Shown here in pieces: positions 1 to 9,718 of a stretch of 39,306 bases of DNA. The position numbers and the translations under genes were made by a program. The notes beneath the pieces were generated by a model that saw nothing but the letters and a program-made list of their open reading frames with translations, was not told the origin of the DNA and ran no database searches. The stretch is taken from NCBI GenBank assembly GCA_030431695.1, contig JAUIIU010000024.1:1-39306 (forward strand). Reading direction: 5' to 3'. This stretch comes from Bacteroidia bacterium. GTDB taxonomy: Bacteria; Bacteroidota; Bacteroidia; Flavobacteriales; Flavobacteriaceae. Numbering within the stretch: the stretch's first letter is position 1; each line of letters begins with the position of its first letter.

Positions 1-1516
1 CCGGATCGAAACTTCCGATTCCGCTCAACAGGTTGCTTATTTTTTCTGAATGGTCTTCTTCCGAAGCCGGCTTCGTTACCTGAGCAGGTGCAGCCATACC
101 TTCGGGCATGGTGTAATGCTTCACATCATCACCGTGCTCGGCTCTCAATCTTTTATAACCTTCTCCGGAACCTTTCAGAATAGATTTTACCTCAGCCTGT
201 GCGATCACAGGGAATGTCCTAGCGTAAAGCAGGAACAATACGAAGAAGAATCCGATGGTTCCTATGAATATTCCGATATCCACAAAGGTTGGTGAGAACA
301 TCGTCCAGGAAGACGGCAGGTAATCACGGTGTAACGAGGTTACGATGATCACGAATCGCTCGAACCACATACCTATATTCACCACGATCGATATAAAGAA
401 TGAGAACATGATACTCGTACGCAATTTCTTGAACCACATGAACTGAGGCGAGAACACGTTACAGGTCATCATCGCCCAGTAGGCCCACCAATAAGGCCCT
501 GTTGCACGGTTCAGGAAGGCGTATTGCTCATATTCAACTCCAGAGTACCAGGCTATGAACAGCTCGGTAATATAGGCCACACCCACAATAGAACCGGTGA
601 TCATGATCACGATGTTCATCAATTCGATATGCTGAATAGTGATATAATCTTCGAGGTGAGACACCTTTCTCATGATGATCAGAAGCGTCTGTACCATCGC
701 AAACCCCGAGAAGATCGCACCCGCAACGAAGTAAGGCGGGAAGATGGTGGTGTGCCATCCAGGGATCACCGAGGTGGCGAAGTCGAAGGATACAATGGTG
801 TGTACCGAAAGTACCAGTGGTGTCGCCAATCCGGCAAGTACAAGAGAAACCTCTTCAAAACGCTGCCAGTCTTTAGCACGGCCACTCCACCCGAAGGATA
901 GTATGCTGTAAACTCTTTTTGTGAACGGGGTAATAGCCCTGTCGCGGATCATTGCGAAATCAGGAAGCAATCCTGTCCACCAGAATACCAGTGAAACCGA
1001 AAGATAGGTGGAGATCGCAAATACGTCCCAAAGCAGAGGTGAGTTAAAGTTCACCCAAAGTGATCCGAATTGGTTCGGGATCGGTAGTACCCAGTATGCA
1101 AGCCACGGACGACCCATGTGAATGATCGGGAATAGTCCCGCCTGGATCACCGAGAAGATGGTCATCGCCTCCGCAGAACGGTTGATCGCCATTCTCCATT
1201 TCTGACGGAACAGCAGTAGTACCGCAGAGATCAGGGTTCCTGCGTGACCAATACCTACCCACCATACGAAGTTGGTGATATCCCAGGCCCAGTTTACTGT
1301 TGGATTCAGACCCCAAACCCCGATCCCGGTAGCGATGGTGTAGATGATACATCCAACTCCCCAAAGGAATGCGGCCAGTGATATTCCGAACACGATCCAC
1401 CAGGCTCGATTCGCTTTTCCTTCAACCGGAGCAGCAACATCCACCGTTACATCGTGGTAGGACTTTTCTCCAAGAACTAAGGGTTTTCTAATAGGTGCTT
1501 CGTAATGCGACGCCAT
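1..1516 (-). CDS. actC: Alternative complex III membrane subunit ActC (NrfD/PsrC family), 3' end cut by window edge
   Basis: Integral membrane quinol-oxidising subunit of alternative complex III, which passes electrons from menaquinol to the Fe-S and heme subunits ActB and ActA. Translating the minus strand from the ATG at 1516 gives 505 uninterrupted codons to the window edge. The product starts MASHYEAPIRKPLVLGEKSY and has about ten hydrophobic helices rich in Trp and Gly, the pattern of NrfD/polysulfide-reductase membrane subunits. Recognisable family segments are NPTVNWAWDITNFVWWVGIGH and IHMGRPWLAYW. The last visible stretch is a hydrophilic tail, so little is missing. The start lies 28 nt after the actB stop, and the family order A-B-C is conserved. 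The identification is firm; only the C-terminus is unseen. Confidence 0.93.
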   Translation of the reverse strand, partial: MASHYEAPIRKPLVLGEKSYHDVTVDVAAPVEGKANRAWWIVFGISLAAFLWGVGCIIYTIATGIGVWGLNPTVNWAWDITNFVWWVGIGHAGTLISAVLLLFRQKWRMAINRSAEAMTIFSVIQAGLFPIIHMGRPWLAYWVLPIPNQFGSLWVNFNSPLLWDVFAISTYLSVSLVFWWTGLLPDFAMIRDRAITPFTKRVYSILSFGWSGRAKDWQRFEEVSLVLAGLATPLVLSVHTIVSFDFATSVIPGWHTTIFPPYFVAGAIFSGFAMVQTLLIIMRKVSHLEDYITIQHIELMNIVIMITGSIVGVAYITELFIAWYSGVEYEQYAFLNRATGPYWWAYWAMMTCNVFSPQFMWFKKLRTSIMFSFFISIVVNIGMWFERFVIIVTSLHRDYLPSSWTMFSPTFVDIGIFIGTIGFFFVLFLLYARTFPVIAQAEVKSILKGSGEGYKRLRAEHGDDVKHYTMPEGMAAPAQVTKPASEEDHSEKISNLLSGIGSFDP

Positions 1517-1544
1517 ATTTATTTACTATTACTTAGTTGGTTAT

Positions 1545-4500
1545 TTATGATTCTTTCGTGTTTCTCACCTGTGTCTGGTACATCACGTTTGGTTTTGTAC
1601 CTACAGCTTCAAGCAGGTGATACATTCGGTCATCTTTTGTCTTCTTGTAAATCTCACTGTCATGGTCATTCACATCACCGAATGCGATCGCTCCAGTGCT
1701 ACATGCCGAAGAACAGGCTGTTTTGAATTCGCCGTCCTTGATAGCTCTTCCGTCACGCTTGGCATCCAGGATGGTTTTCTGTGTCATCTGGATACACATC
1801 GAACATTTCTCCATAACTCCTCGAGAACGAACCACAACATCAGGATTCAATACCATCCTTCCCAGGTCGTTGTTCATGTTGTAATCGAATTCATCGTTCT
1901 CTGCATACAGGAACCAGTTGAATCGACGAACTTTATACGGACAGTTATTCGCACAGTATCTTGTACCCACACATCTGTTGTACGCCATGTGGTTTTGCCC
2001 CTGGCGACCGTGAGAGGTAGCAGCAACCGGACAAACAGTCTCACATGGTGCGTGATTACAGTGCTGGCACATTACCGGCATGAACGCTACCTGTGGGTTT
2101 TCTGAAGCCTGCTCTAATTCAGCAAACTCAGAAAGCGAACTTCCCAGTCCGGAAATATTGTCTTTCTTCTCGAAATCATGGGCAAAAGATTCCTGGCTGG
2201 AATAGTACCGGTCGATTCTCAACCAGTGCATATTCCTACTCTTCCTCATTTCTTCCTTACCAACAACCGGAACGTTATTCTCGGCATGACAAGCGATCAC
2301 ACATGCCCCGCAACCGGTACAGGCGTTAAGATCGATAGAGAGGTTGAAGTGATGCCCAAGGGATCTGTCGAATGAATCCCAAAGATCCGCATCGGGTGAA
2401 GTAACAGGAATCTCCTGGTGATCCTTGGAAACCATCGGCATCGGGTTCCAGTGCTCGGCGTCCTTCGTATTGAAGATCTCTAGTGTGGTCTCGCGAATGA
2501 TATCACGACCCATCATCGTATTCTGTAATTGTACACAGGCAAATTCGTGAATTCCACTTGCCTTGCTAATACTCACTCCTGTTTGTACAGAACTGAAGTT
2601 ATTGTACAATGTATAGGCGTTCACACCTGTTTGCATTTCCTTCTGAATAGCATCCGTCTTACCGTAACCCAGTGCAAGGCCTACAGAACCCTGTGCCTGG
2701 CCAGGCTGGATGATTACAGGTACGTTCTCTATGGTAACACCACCTACAGAAACATTTGCGTAGCTTCCATTCAGGGCGCCGTTTGCAACATTGTAGTTTT
2801 CAAGCCCAAGACTTGAAGCATCCGAGGCCGAGATCGTCAGGTAATTATCCCAAGAAGCCCTGGTAAGAGGGTCTGGCATTTCCTGTAACCACGGGTTGTT
2901 GGCCTGCTGCCCGTCTCCCATAGAAGTTTTAGTATAGAGGGTAAGCTCCATTCCGCCATCCTGTGTATTCGGCAGCAATGCTCCCGCAGATGTCGCGCTT
3001 TCCAGGGCATTCAGTGCAGGAGTGGTCTCCAGTTCTTCAAGTACCACATCGCTCTCGTACACCCCATCCTGAAGCGCCTGGCTCCAGGCTCCACCAGCAA
3101 GGATATTGTTTTCCCAGTTCTCACGAAGGTACTCGTAATATGTTTTCGAGTTCTCAGTCCATTTCAACAGGCATTCCTGGAATTGTCTTGTGTTGAAAAG
3201 CGGTCGAATTGTCGGCTGTGTTAAACCAAAACTTCCTTTCTTTGGCTGAATGTCTCCCCAGCTCTCCAGGTAGTGTGGTAATGCGGCCACCATTTTGGCT
3301 CTTGACGCGGTAGCATCTTCTCTCATGGAGAAGGCAATGGACATCTCGAGATTCTGGTATGCATCTGCGAATGATGCATTTGGGAACGAATAGACCGGAT
3401 CCACACCTACGGTGATCAGACCCTTTACACTTCCCGAAATCACCCCGTTCATCACGGCAGTTACTTCGGCTGTGTTACCCATCGAGGTCAATCGGGGCTT
3501 GGCCGTATCCATAGCCGCACTTCCCTTGATGTCGTTGTATTCAAGTACGGCTGTTTGTGCTTCAACCGTTGGGATCCCGGTAACGATCACCCCATTGGTG
3601 CCCGCAGCGTCCAATTCGGATTTTGCCTTTCGGACAGCTTCCGCTACATTATCAGGAAGTCCGGAAACACTACCTCCGGTCAATGCTTTTAATATTTTTA
3701 CCTGGTCTGAAGGTTTAACAGGAACACGAACATCAGCGTTCGCTCCCGAAAGTGTCATATTCGCTTCGAACTGGAAATGACGGGACATCTTCTTACCTTT
3801 CTTCGGAACTCGATTCTTTATATATCCAACAGAATATCCACCTCCCTGCCAGTCGCCAAGGAAATCGGCACCGACGGATACGATCACCTCGGCCTTACTG
3901 AAGTCGTAATCTGCTAGACCGCGGCTTCCGTATTTTGTTTGATAGGCGTCGGCTGCTTCCGAAGAAGAAACCGTATCGTAGACCACGTGACGAACATTCG
4001 GATATTGGGTTGTAAATTCCTGGATCAGTTTGGCGGTGGTCGGACTCGCAAAGGTTTGGGTCAACAGTACCACATCCTTACCGGTCATCTGGCTCATTGT
4101 CGCCACAACACCGGCATCGAAATCTTCCCAGCTCACCTCTTCACCTCCAACTGTAGGGTACATCAAACGGTTCTTGTCGTAAAGGGACAATACTGAAGCC
4201 TGAACTCTTGCATTCACTTCTCCGCCGTGATCAAGGTCGTTGTGTTCGATCTTGATTGGGCGTCCTTCCCTAGTCTTTACGAGCACGTTGGCGAAATCAA
4301 AACCATCACCAATGGACGAGGCGTAATAGTTTGCCACTCCTGGAATGATCTCATCCGGTGCCACAACGTAGGGAATGGATTTGATCACCGGGCCTTCACA
4401 GGCAGCCAGCGAAGCTGCGGCGGTCGTGAAACCAACGTATTTTAAGAAATCACGTCGTGTGGTTGATGATGCTTCAAGGGTTTCCTTATCCCCGAGAAAA

Positions 4501-4634
4501 TCGTCCGTAGGGATCTCCTCAACAAATTCGTTTTGTTTCAGCGTCTCAACAATAGGGCTGTTCTCTTTCAGCTCTTCAACACTTTTCCAGTATTTCTTGT
4601 TTGATGCCATATGATTATCTGAAGTATTATTCAT
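1545..4634 (-). CDS. actB: Alternative complex III iron-sulfur subunit ActB
   Basis: Periplasmic electron-transfer subunit of alternative complex III, 1029 aa. It joins an N-terminal molybdopterin-oxidoreductase-like part, which in this family carries no molybdenum cofactor, to a C-terminal ferredoxin-like part. A twin-arginine motif at 60-61 (RRDFLKYVG) is followed by SLAAC with Cys79, which resembles a lipobox and suggests Tat export with lipid anchoring. The C-terminal cysteines are C772, 775, 778, 782; C856, 859, 864, 868; C888, 894, 898; C944, 947; and C974, 978. These 15 are exactly the number needed for three [4Fe-4S] and one [3Fe-4S] cluster. Thr replaces Cys in the CVGTRYC motif, as expected for the [3Fe-4S] site. 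The start is 6 nt after the actA stop. Confidence 0.95.
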   Translation of the reverse strand: MNNTSDNHMASNKKYWKSVEELKENSPIVETLKQNEFVEEIPTDDFLGDKETLEASSTTRRDFLKYVGFTTAAASLAACEGPVIKSIPYVVAPDEIIPGVANYYASSIGDGFDFANVLVKTREGRPIKIEHNDLDHGGEVNARVQASVLSLYDKNRLMYPTVGGEEVSWEDFDAGVVATMSQMTGKDVVLLTQTFASPTTAKLIQEFTTQYPNVRHVVYDTVSSSEAADAYQTKYGSRGLADYDFSKAEVIVSVGADFLGDWQGGGYSVGYIKNRVPKKGKKMSRHFQFEANMTLSGANADVRVPVKPSDQVKILKALTGGSVSGLPDNVAEAVRKAKSELDAAGTNGVIVTGIPTVEAQTAVLEYNDIKGSAAMDTAKPRLTSMGNTAEVTAVMNGVISGSVKGLITVGVDPVYSFPNASFADAYQNLEMSIAFSMREDATASRAKMVAALPHYLESWGDIQPKKGSFGLTQPTIRPLFNTRQFQECLLKWTENSKTYYEYLRENWENNILAGGAWSQALQDGVYESDVVLEELETTPALNALESATSAGALLPNTQDGGMELTLYTKTSMGDGQQANNPWLQEMPDPLTRASWDNYLTISASDASSLGLENYNVANGALNGSYANVSVGGVTIENVPVIIQPGQAQGSVGLALGYGKTDAIQKEMQTGVNAYTLYNNFSSVQTGVSISKASGIHEFACVQLQNTMMGRDIIRETTLEIFNTKDAEHWNPMPMVSKDHQEIPVTSPDADLWDSFDRSLGHHFNLSIDLNACTGCGACVIACHAENNVPVVGKEEMRKSRNMHWLRIDRYYSSQESFAHDFEKKDNISGLGSSLSEFAELEQASENPQVAFMPVMCQHCNHAPCETVCPVAATSHGRQGQNHMAYNRCVGTRYCANNCPYKVRRFNWFLYAENDEFDYNMNNDLGRMVLNPDVVVRSRGVMEKCSMCIQMTQKTILDAKRDGRAIKDGEFKTACSSACSTGAIAFGDVNDHDSEIYKKTKDDRMYHLLEAVGTKPNVMYQTQVRNTKES

Positions 4635-4640
4635 TCGTTT

Positions 4641-5975
4641 TTAGTAGTGACACTTACCACATTCCAAACCACCCATCTGCGCGATAGTAAGTTTGTCCAC
4701 TCCGTATTTCTTGGAAAGTTCTTCGTGCACCTTCTGATAGTACTCATTGTTCTTGAGATCTACATTGGTTTCGCGGTGACAGTTGATACACCAACCCATG
4801 GTAAGTGGTGAGAACTGGTACATAACCTCCATTTCCTCAACCGGACCGTGGCAGGTCTGACATTCGACGCCAGCCACCGAAACGTGCTGTGAGTGGTTAA
4901 AGTAAGCGAAGTCGGGCAGATTGTGAATACGAACCCATTTCACGGGTTTCTCTTCCCCGGTGTAGGACTGAGTATTTTCGTCCCAACCAACTGCCTCGTA
5001 TAGTTTTTTTATCTCTCCTGTATAGAAGTCTTTGGTGTATCCATTCGCCAGGTCCTCTTCTCCGTTGTATTCACTGATATTCTTGTGACAGTTCATACAT
5101 ACGTTAAGCGAAGGGATCCCGGAGGTCTTACTTCTTCTTGCAGAGCTGTGACAGAAATTACAATCTATCTGGTTGTCACCGGCATGTATCTTGTGTGAAT
5201 AGTGGATCGGTTGGATAGGTGCATAACCCTGGTCCATACCTACCTGCATCATCCATCCGTATGCGAAATAACCTGAAGCAAGCAACAGGAATACAGCAGT
5301 GACAAATACCAGGAACTGGTTTTGAACGAACGCTTTCCACAGCGATGGCTTGGCTTCTTTTTCCTCGTACTCCACACCGTTGGCTTCAGCTATTCGGCGA
5401 AGTGTTTTGCTCACGAGCATCAGCATCACAACAAGAAGCAGGAATACCATTGCCAGAGCAGCAAGAATAATATTGTTTGTAGCCGTGTTATCTCCACCGC
5501 CGGCCTCCCCGGTAGTGGTGGTAGTGATCACAGGTGTTGGTTTCTCGGTATAGGTGTATGCAATGATGTTGTCTATATCGGCATCGGAGAGTGCGGGGAA
5601 AGCAGTCATCACAGACTGGTTGTTCTCTTCAAAAAGCTTTACAGCTACCGGATCTCCGGCCTTAACCATTTCCTGGCTATTACGTATCCAGGAATAGAGC
5701 CACTCCTTTTCGTATTTGTCTCCAACACCAAACAAGGCCGGACCCACCGCCTTGTCATATAATTTGTGACAAGCCGCACAGTTCGCATTGAACAACGTCT
5801 TTCCAGCCACGGGATCACCGCCTAGATCAGCGGCAGCCGTATCGGTAGCTGCTTCTTCAGTAGCTGCCTCGGCAGCTTCTTCCTGGGCGTATGTGGTTGT
5901 TGAAAAAGTTAGCACCATGGCTAACAACAGAAGTGACAGTTGGGATGGTAGGTTTCGAAACTTCACCATTATCAT
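4641..5975 (-). CDS. actA: Alternative complex III multiheme cytochrome ActA with N-terminal monoheme domain
   Basis: Multiheme c-type cytochrome that carries electrons out of alternative complex III, 444 aa. A signal peptide (1-30) is followed by a monoheme cytochrome c domain with CAACH at 66-70 and a likely Met123 axial ligand. Two hydrophobic helices follow (about 168-190 and 221-243), then a pentaheme part with CxxCH at 272-276, 293-297, 372-376, 396-400 and 439-443, the last at the extreme C-terminus. That makes six heme motifs in total. The ATG at 5975 is used, though an ATG two codons further in (5969) is equally possible. It is the first gene of the operon. A matching -7 element lies about 95 nt upstream, divergent from the SPOR gene. 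Confidence 0.93.
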   Translation of the reverse strand: MIMVKFRNLPSQLSLLLLAMVLTFSTTTYAQEEAAEAATEEAATDTAAADLGGDPVAGKTLFNANCAACHKLYDKAVGPALFGVGDKYEKEWLYSWIRNSQEMVKAGDPVAVKLFEENNQSVMTAFPALSDADIDNIIAYTYTEKPTPVITTTTTGEAGGGDNTATNNIILAALAMVFLLLVVMLMLVSKTLRRIAEANGVEYEEKEAKPSLWKAFVQNQFLVFVTAVFLLLASGYFAYGWMMQVGMDQGYAPIQPIHYSHKIHAGDNQIDCNFCHSSARRSKTSGIPSLNVCMNCHKNISEYNGEEDLANGYTKDFYTGEIKKLYEAVGWDENTQSYTGEEKPVKWVRIHNLPDFAYFNHSQHVSVAGVECQTCHGPVEEMEVMYQFSPLTMGWCINCHRETNVDLKNNEYYQKVHEELSKKYGVDKLTIAQMGGLECGKCHY

Positions 5976-6068
5976 ACAGTTGGTTTATTATCGTCAAAAG
6001 TTTGGCACGTATTTAGCTAGCTTAAATCATACGATCAGAACCCGCATTCCACGCCTAAAATAACTGTG

Positions 6069-6076
6069 CAAAAGTA
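6069..6076 (-). promoter_or_regulatory. Candidate act operon -7 element
   Basis: On the minus strand this reads TACTTTTG, a perfect match to the Bacteroidota -7 consensus TAnnTTTG. It would start a transcript with a leader of roughly 90 nt ahead of actA. No convincing TTG -33 element is present at the usual distance, so it may be a weak or activator-dependent promoter. Confidence 0.45.
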
Positions 6077-6130
6077 CGGTATAAGATCGATTTTGAAAAT
6101 CTAAACAAAGTGTTAACTACTAATTTATAA

Positions 6131-6137
6131 TTATTCT
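6131..6137. promoter_or_regulatory. Single TTATTCT half-site between act and SPOR promoters
   Basis: This heptamer is the same half-site that forms the two palindromes ahead of the predicted heme-uptake operon at 22379-22432. Here it occurs once, in an AT-rich stretch just upstream of the -33 element of the SPOR gene promoter. A lone 7-mer in AT-rich DNA can arise by chance. Confidence 0.2.
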
Positions 6138-6155
6138 AAATAATAAATTTAGGCA

Positions 6156-6182
6156 TTGTAAAGTTTATAAGATTTACATTTG
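6156..6182 (+). promoter_or_regulatory. Candidate promoter of the SPOR-domain gene
   Basis: TTG at 6156-6158, 16 nt, then TACATTTG at 6175-6182, a perfect match to TAnnTTTG with a slightly short spacer. The -7 element covers an in-frame TTG codon at 6180 that could be mistaken for a start, so translation should begin at the ATG at 6201. Confidence 0.55.
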
Positions 6183-6200
6183 CATTCAATACACTTGACA

Positions 6201-6602
6201 ATGAGAATATCACGAGTTTATAAAGTATTTGTTTTCAGTATTTTATTTGTTTTTATTTCTGAAAATTCCATGGCTCAGCAGGCGTCGGTAACCGTAAATC
6301 AGGACGGACAGATCCCTAAATTGCTCAAGCTGAAAAAGGGCCTGGAGAAGGACAATAAACTCAGTGACGGATACACGATCCAATTGTATTACGGGGAACT
6401 TTCCCGGGCCAATTCCGTGATCCGAAAATACCGTAATCTCTACACCGATTGGCCGGCCTCAATAGAATATGAGACCCCTAATTACAAGGTCTGGGTTGGT
6501 AATTTCGCCTCCCGCCTGGATGCCGACCGAGCTCTTATCGAAATCCAAAAAGACTTTTCATCGGCCTTCATCCTCAAGCCCGAACGAAAGAAAAAGGATT
6601 AA
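6201..6602 (+). CDS. Secreted SPOR-like domain protein
   Basis: Exported protein of 133 aa. A signal peptide (about 1-26, ending SMAQ) is followed by a basic linker and a region resembling a SPOR domain: DGYTIQLYYGELSRAN, then YKVWVGNFASRLDADRAL near the end. SPOR domains usually bind denuded glycan strands of peptidoglycan, often at division sites. The pattern of Tyr/Val-Gly-Asn-Phe followed by a helix with alternating Ala and Asp is typical. I chose the ATG at 6201 because the in-frame TTG 21 nt upstream lies inside the promoter and would spoil the signal peptide. The gene diverges from actA and ends at a strong terminator. Confidence 0.8.
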   Translation: MRISRVYKVFVFSILFVFISENSMAQQASVTVNQDGQIPKLLKLKKGLEKDNKLSDGYTIQLYYGELSRANSVIRKYRNLYTDWPASIEYETPNYKVWVGNFASRLDADRALIEIQKDFSSAFILKPERKKKD

Positions 6603-6630
6603 AAAAAGCGGCCTCCTGGCCGCCTTTTTC
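6600..6630. terminator. Bidirectional intrinsic terminator
   Basis: GCGGCC (6608-6613) and GGCCGC (6618-6623) form a six-base GC stem with a TCCT loop. It is flanked by seven A on the left and five T on the right. It lies between two convergent genes and can end both transcripts. The left A-run overlaps the SPOR gene stop codon. Confidence 0.85.
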
Positions 6631-6631
6631 C

Positions 6632-9600
6632 TTAGTGTTGAATAATTAGCTGATAGACTAAAATCTCATTCCCATCGTGGATATGCAGATAATACACTCC
6701 ATTCGGAATATTTATGGTGTCTATTGTCTTCTCAATATTCGTTGCCTCTCCCTGATATAAAACATTAGAATAGGCATCATACACATAAATATAGTAGTTC
6801 CCTGGCGGATAACTTGTAAAGTCAAGACTGAAACTTTCATCAGCCGTATTCGGATAGGGAAAAACCGGATTGTAACAGGTAGTGCAACTTCCGTTATTGG
6901 TATGTTCAACTTCAATATGGGCCGATCCACCGGTTCCACAGCTATTCTCACCAAAGAACTGCACCAGTCCGTTATGACCGCCATTCCCGGTGAAAACATG
7001 ATAATTGCGTCGCCCGCTATCCGGCCAAGTTTGCCAATTGTCTCCTGTATAGTCAATGGGGTTCCGGACATCCACATTTTCATCGAACGGATATGGCAGC
7101 CACCATTTGAAGGATGTAGCACCTTCAGCACCGTGACCGTTGTAGGTTACAATGGCCCCGGTGTCTACTTCCGTTGGTCCACTTATGGAGGTAGCAGAGG
7201 CTGGAATCCCCAACCACAAACTCTTTTCTACCGAATAATTGCTGTATACAGCACGTACAAATGCCTGACCAGTAGCATTCGGATTTGCCAATTCTACGGT
7301 AACCGACAATGGGTCTGAAGTAATCATAGTTAAATTGGGGGAAACTTCCCAGTGATCCACAGTAGCACTCTTGCATTGATCGAAGGAATAGGTAACAATG
7401 TCGCCGGAGCATACAACATATGGGCCGTTTATATCAGCAGCTTTAGGGTACACTGTAGGGGGCTGTTCATTCCCTTCCAGTTCCTGAATGAGCCACTGTA
7501 TACTTTCTTCTGTAAATGAAGTATGTTGTTCATTCTTTCTGGGACCGTAATAAGAATCAAAAGGTATTTCACCTGTACAGACCAAATTCCTGTCCATATC
7601 GTGATCCCAATCGAAATCAGGATTGTTAAACCCAAGGGCGCTCACGGTAGGAATGAACGAATTAACATGCTCGAGGCTGTGAATATACCAATCATTTACG
7701 CACAATTGACCTATGAACCAATTACATGGAACAGAGTTTTCAATGGATTTTGCGAGGGTTCTCTGGGTGGGAAACCAACCACCCGGAACATTATCCATAT
7801 TACCCCTGGAGTTGGTATTGGTCATGAATCCGTCGTAATAATACCAACGTCCCAGGCTATACTTTTTAAAGAAGGACACTTTATGGTTATTACCGGAATC
7901 GGGCATGATGTAGGTCTCCATCGTTGTGATATGACCAAGGCCATTACCGTCACCCTCTATTTTAAAGGATTGAATTCCATGGGTAGCAAAAAGGTCATTA
8001 TATGGGTTCTGCGTGATTGCTGTACTACCGGGCTCAAAAGGATTGACGAATCCTCTCGAATTTGTAAGTGACCCATTTACAAGAGCGATCTTCCTAAGAT
8101 TTAATGGATATCCATTACTACCCGGCAAACCGTTGTTGTACAGATGATTGTAATAATTAATATAGATCGGCCTACCTCTATTCACGTTGAACCCTTGTGA
8201 TATGGTTCTTCCGTCCAGAAAATAGGAGTTTAAGTTGCCATTATTCTCACCGCTATATTGCTCTATAAGTTGCTGACGAGCAGCTGGCGATCCCAATTGG
8301 TTTATTACAAAATCCTCGGCGGCTACACTGCCGGTAACACCCCAAATTGTATGCAGCAAACTCTGGGCACCAATCGGAATGTTTGCTCCCAGGTGCGGGC
8401 TGTCAATACTCACCCAAAGCCGGGTGTTGTGCGGAATCCCCTCTTTTTCCATATAGGCCAGGGCATATCTTGAAATTTGTCCACCCATACTAGGGCCAAC
8501 GATCACCAGTTCTTCATTGCTGCCATTTTGTACCAGTAGATTGTTCAAATATTGATATAATCGAACATGGGTTAATCCATTTCGCTCGATATAGTCGGCA
8601 CCTCCATCTATTCTGAAGCCATTTGCCCAATGAATAGGATGGTTTACGATGACAACATCATAGCCCAACCCCCTCAGTTCGGAAATAATACTTACTTCCT
8701 CATTATTACTGTTTCGGTATACCATCATCTCTTCAATAGATTCGTGATCTGCGTTTGAAATCATGGGATGAGGATCTGAATCCTGGATCTTCCTCTTATC
8801 ACCCGGATCGAAACCGTCAATTATCACAATAGGCTTATTGAGAATAGCCTGGTTGTTACCGTTATTGGTTCTGTAAAAAATGCGGAAATCCAGTTTTCCG
8901 ATATAAGCAGCCGATTCATTGAAACCCTGGAAGGGGATATTGCCCCATATCGAACCATTCTCGATCAAGGAGTTTGCCGGAGGTACTGGTAAACGCACAT
9001 GAATATTCGCCTGGGTGGACACCTCCGAACCATCCTGAAAGGTCCCTGAAAAAGTTAAGGTTTTAAGCCCGTCTTCAACATAGGTAACAGGCATTTCTGT
9101 AACCACGAATTGTCCATTATTGATAATGATATGATCCGTTACTCCGTCAAAATTAGCAACCAGGTTCTGTAGGTTTGTCTCTTCGGTATCCTCAAACAGT
9201 AATTCGCCGCTGAATTTAAACCGAATTTCCTCCCCCACCACGTACATTTTTAAGGGTGAAACCATAAATGTATGTGCCCGGTTGAATATCGGTTTGCCAT
9301 TTTCGATCTTTTCGAAAGTGTCGTTATTAATTCGAAGGGCACCGGAATTCTCATTACCTTCAACATAGTTCAATAGATTGAATGATGCATTGAGAATACC
9401 GATATCTACAACATATTGCAGACTATCCGGACTATATAGCTCCCGGAGTGATTTATAATCGATAAACTTTTCTCCTTGGGAAGATTTGTGAAGTTCGTTA
9501 AGTGCCTGCTCGAAATAATTCGTGCTTGAAACATTGATGGAATCATTAAAAATATCCAGCCTGGACAGAGGAGCAACGCGCTCGTACAGCACTCCGGTAG

Positions 9601-9718
9601 TAAGTGCTGTTTGATCTATATTAACCAGCATACTGTCTACGTCGACTTTTGACGGTGTCTGTGCATAATTATTAGTTAAAAAAATCAGACAAACAACGAG
9701 TAATAATAATTTTCTCAT
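6632..9718 (-). CDS. Secreted alpha/beta-hydrolase with type IX secretion sorting domain
   Basis: Large exported protein, 1028 aa. A signal peptide (1-20, ending NNYAQ) is followed by an uncharacterised N-terminal part, then an alpha/beta-hydrolase fold. KPIVIIDGFDPGD (295-307) looks like the first strand and oxyanion region, and GPSMGGQ (408-414) is the nucleophile elbow with Ser410. A later HVNSFIPTVSAL segment may carry the catalytic His. After it come PKD-like or immunoglobulin-like beta regions, then a C-terminal tail of about 75 residues starting near FPYPNTADESFSLDF, which fits the type A sorting signal of type IX secretion. Likely a surface or released lipase- or esterase-like enzyme; the substrate cannot be read. 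It is monocistronic by spacing. Confidence 0.8.
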   Translation of the reverse strand: MRKLLLLVVCLIFLTNNYAQTPSKVDVDSMLVNIDQTALTTGVLYERVAPLSRLDIFNDSINVSSTNYFEQALNELHKSSQGEKFIDYKSLRELYSPDSLQYVVDIGILNASFNLLNYVEGNENSGALRINNDTFEKIENGKPIFNRAHTFMVSPLKMYVVGEEIRFKFSGELLFEDTEETNLQNLVANFDGVTDHIIINNGQFVVTEMPVTYVEDGLKTLTFSGTFQDGSEVSTQANIHVRLPVPPANSLIENGSIWGNIPFQGFNESAAYIGKLDFRIFYRTNNGNNQAILNKPIVIIDGFDPGDKRKIQDSDPHPMISNADHESIEEMMVYRNSNNEEVSIISELRGLGYDVVIVNHPIHWANGFRIDGGADYIERNGLTHVRLYQYLNNLLVQNGSNEELVIVGPSMGGQISRYALAYMEKEGIPHNTRLWVSIDSPHLGANIPIGAQSLLHTIWGVTGSVAAEDFVINQLGSPAARQQLIEQYSGENNGNLNSYFLDGRTISQGFNVNRGRPIYINYYNHLYNNGLPGSNGYPLNLRKIALVNGSLTNSRGFVNPFEPGSTAITQNPYNDLFATHGIQSFKIEGDGNGLGHITTMETYIMPDSGNNHKVSFFKKYSLGRWYYYDGFMTNTNSRGNMDNVPGGWFPTQRTLAKSIENSVPCNWFIGQLCVNDWYIHSLEHVNSFIPTVSALGFNNPDFDWDHDMDRNLVCTGEIPFDSYYGPRKNEQHTSFTEESIQWLIQELEGNEQPPTVYPKAADINGPYVVCSGDIVTYSFDQCKSATVDHWEVSPNLTMITSDPLSVTVELANPNATGQAFVRAVYSNYSVEKSLWLGIPASATSISGPTEVDTGAIVTYNGHGAEGATSFKWWLPYPFDENVDVRNPIDYTGDNWQTWPDSGRRNYHVFTGNGGHNGLVQFFGENSCGTGGSAHIEVEHTNNGSCTTCYNPVFPYPNTADESFSLDFTSYPPGNYYIYVYDAYSNVLYQGEATNIEKTIDTINIPNGVYYLHIHDGNEILVYQLIIQH

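Noticed and set aside
7523-8071. 182-codon plus-strand frame opposite the secreted hydrolase, considered because of the orphan plus-strand terminator
   Set aside because: The sequence lacks family features and ends about 1.7 kb before the terminator; the minus-strand protein is continuous and well supported.
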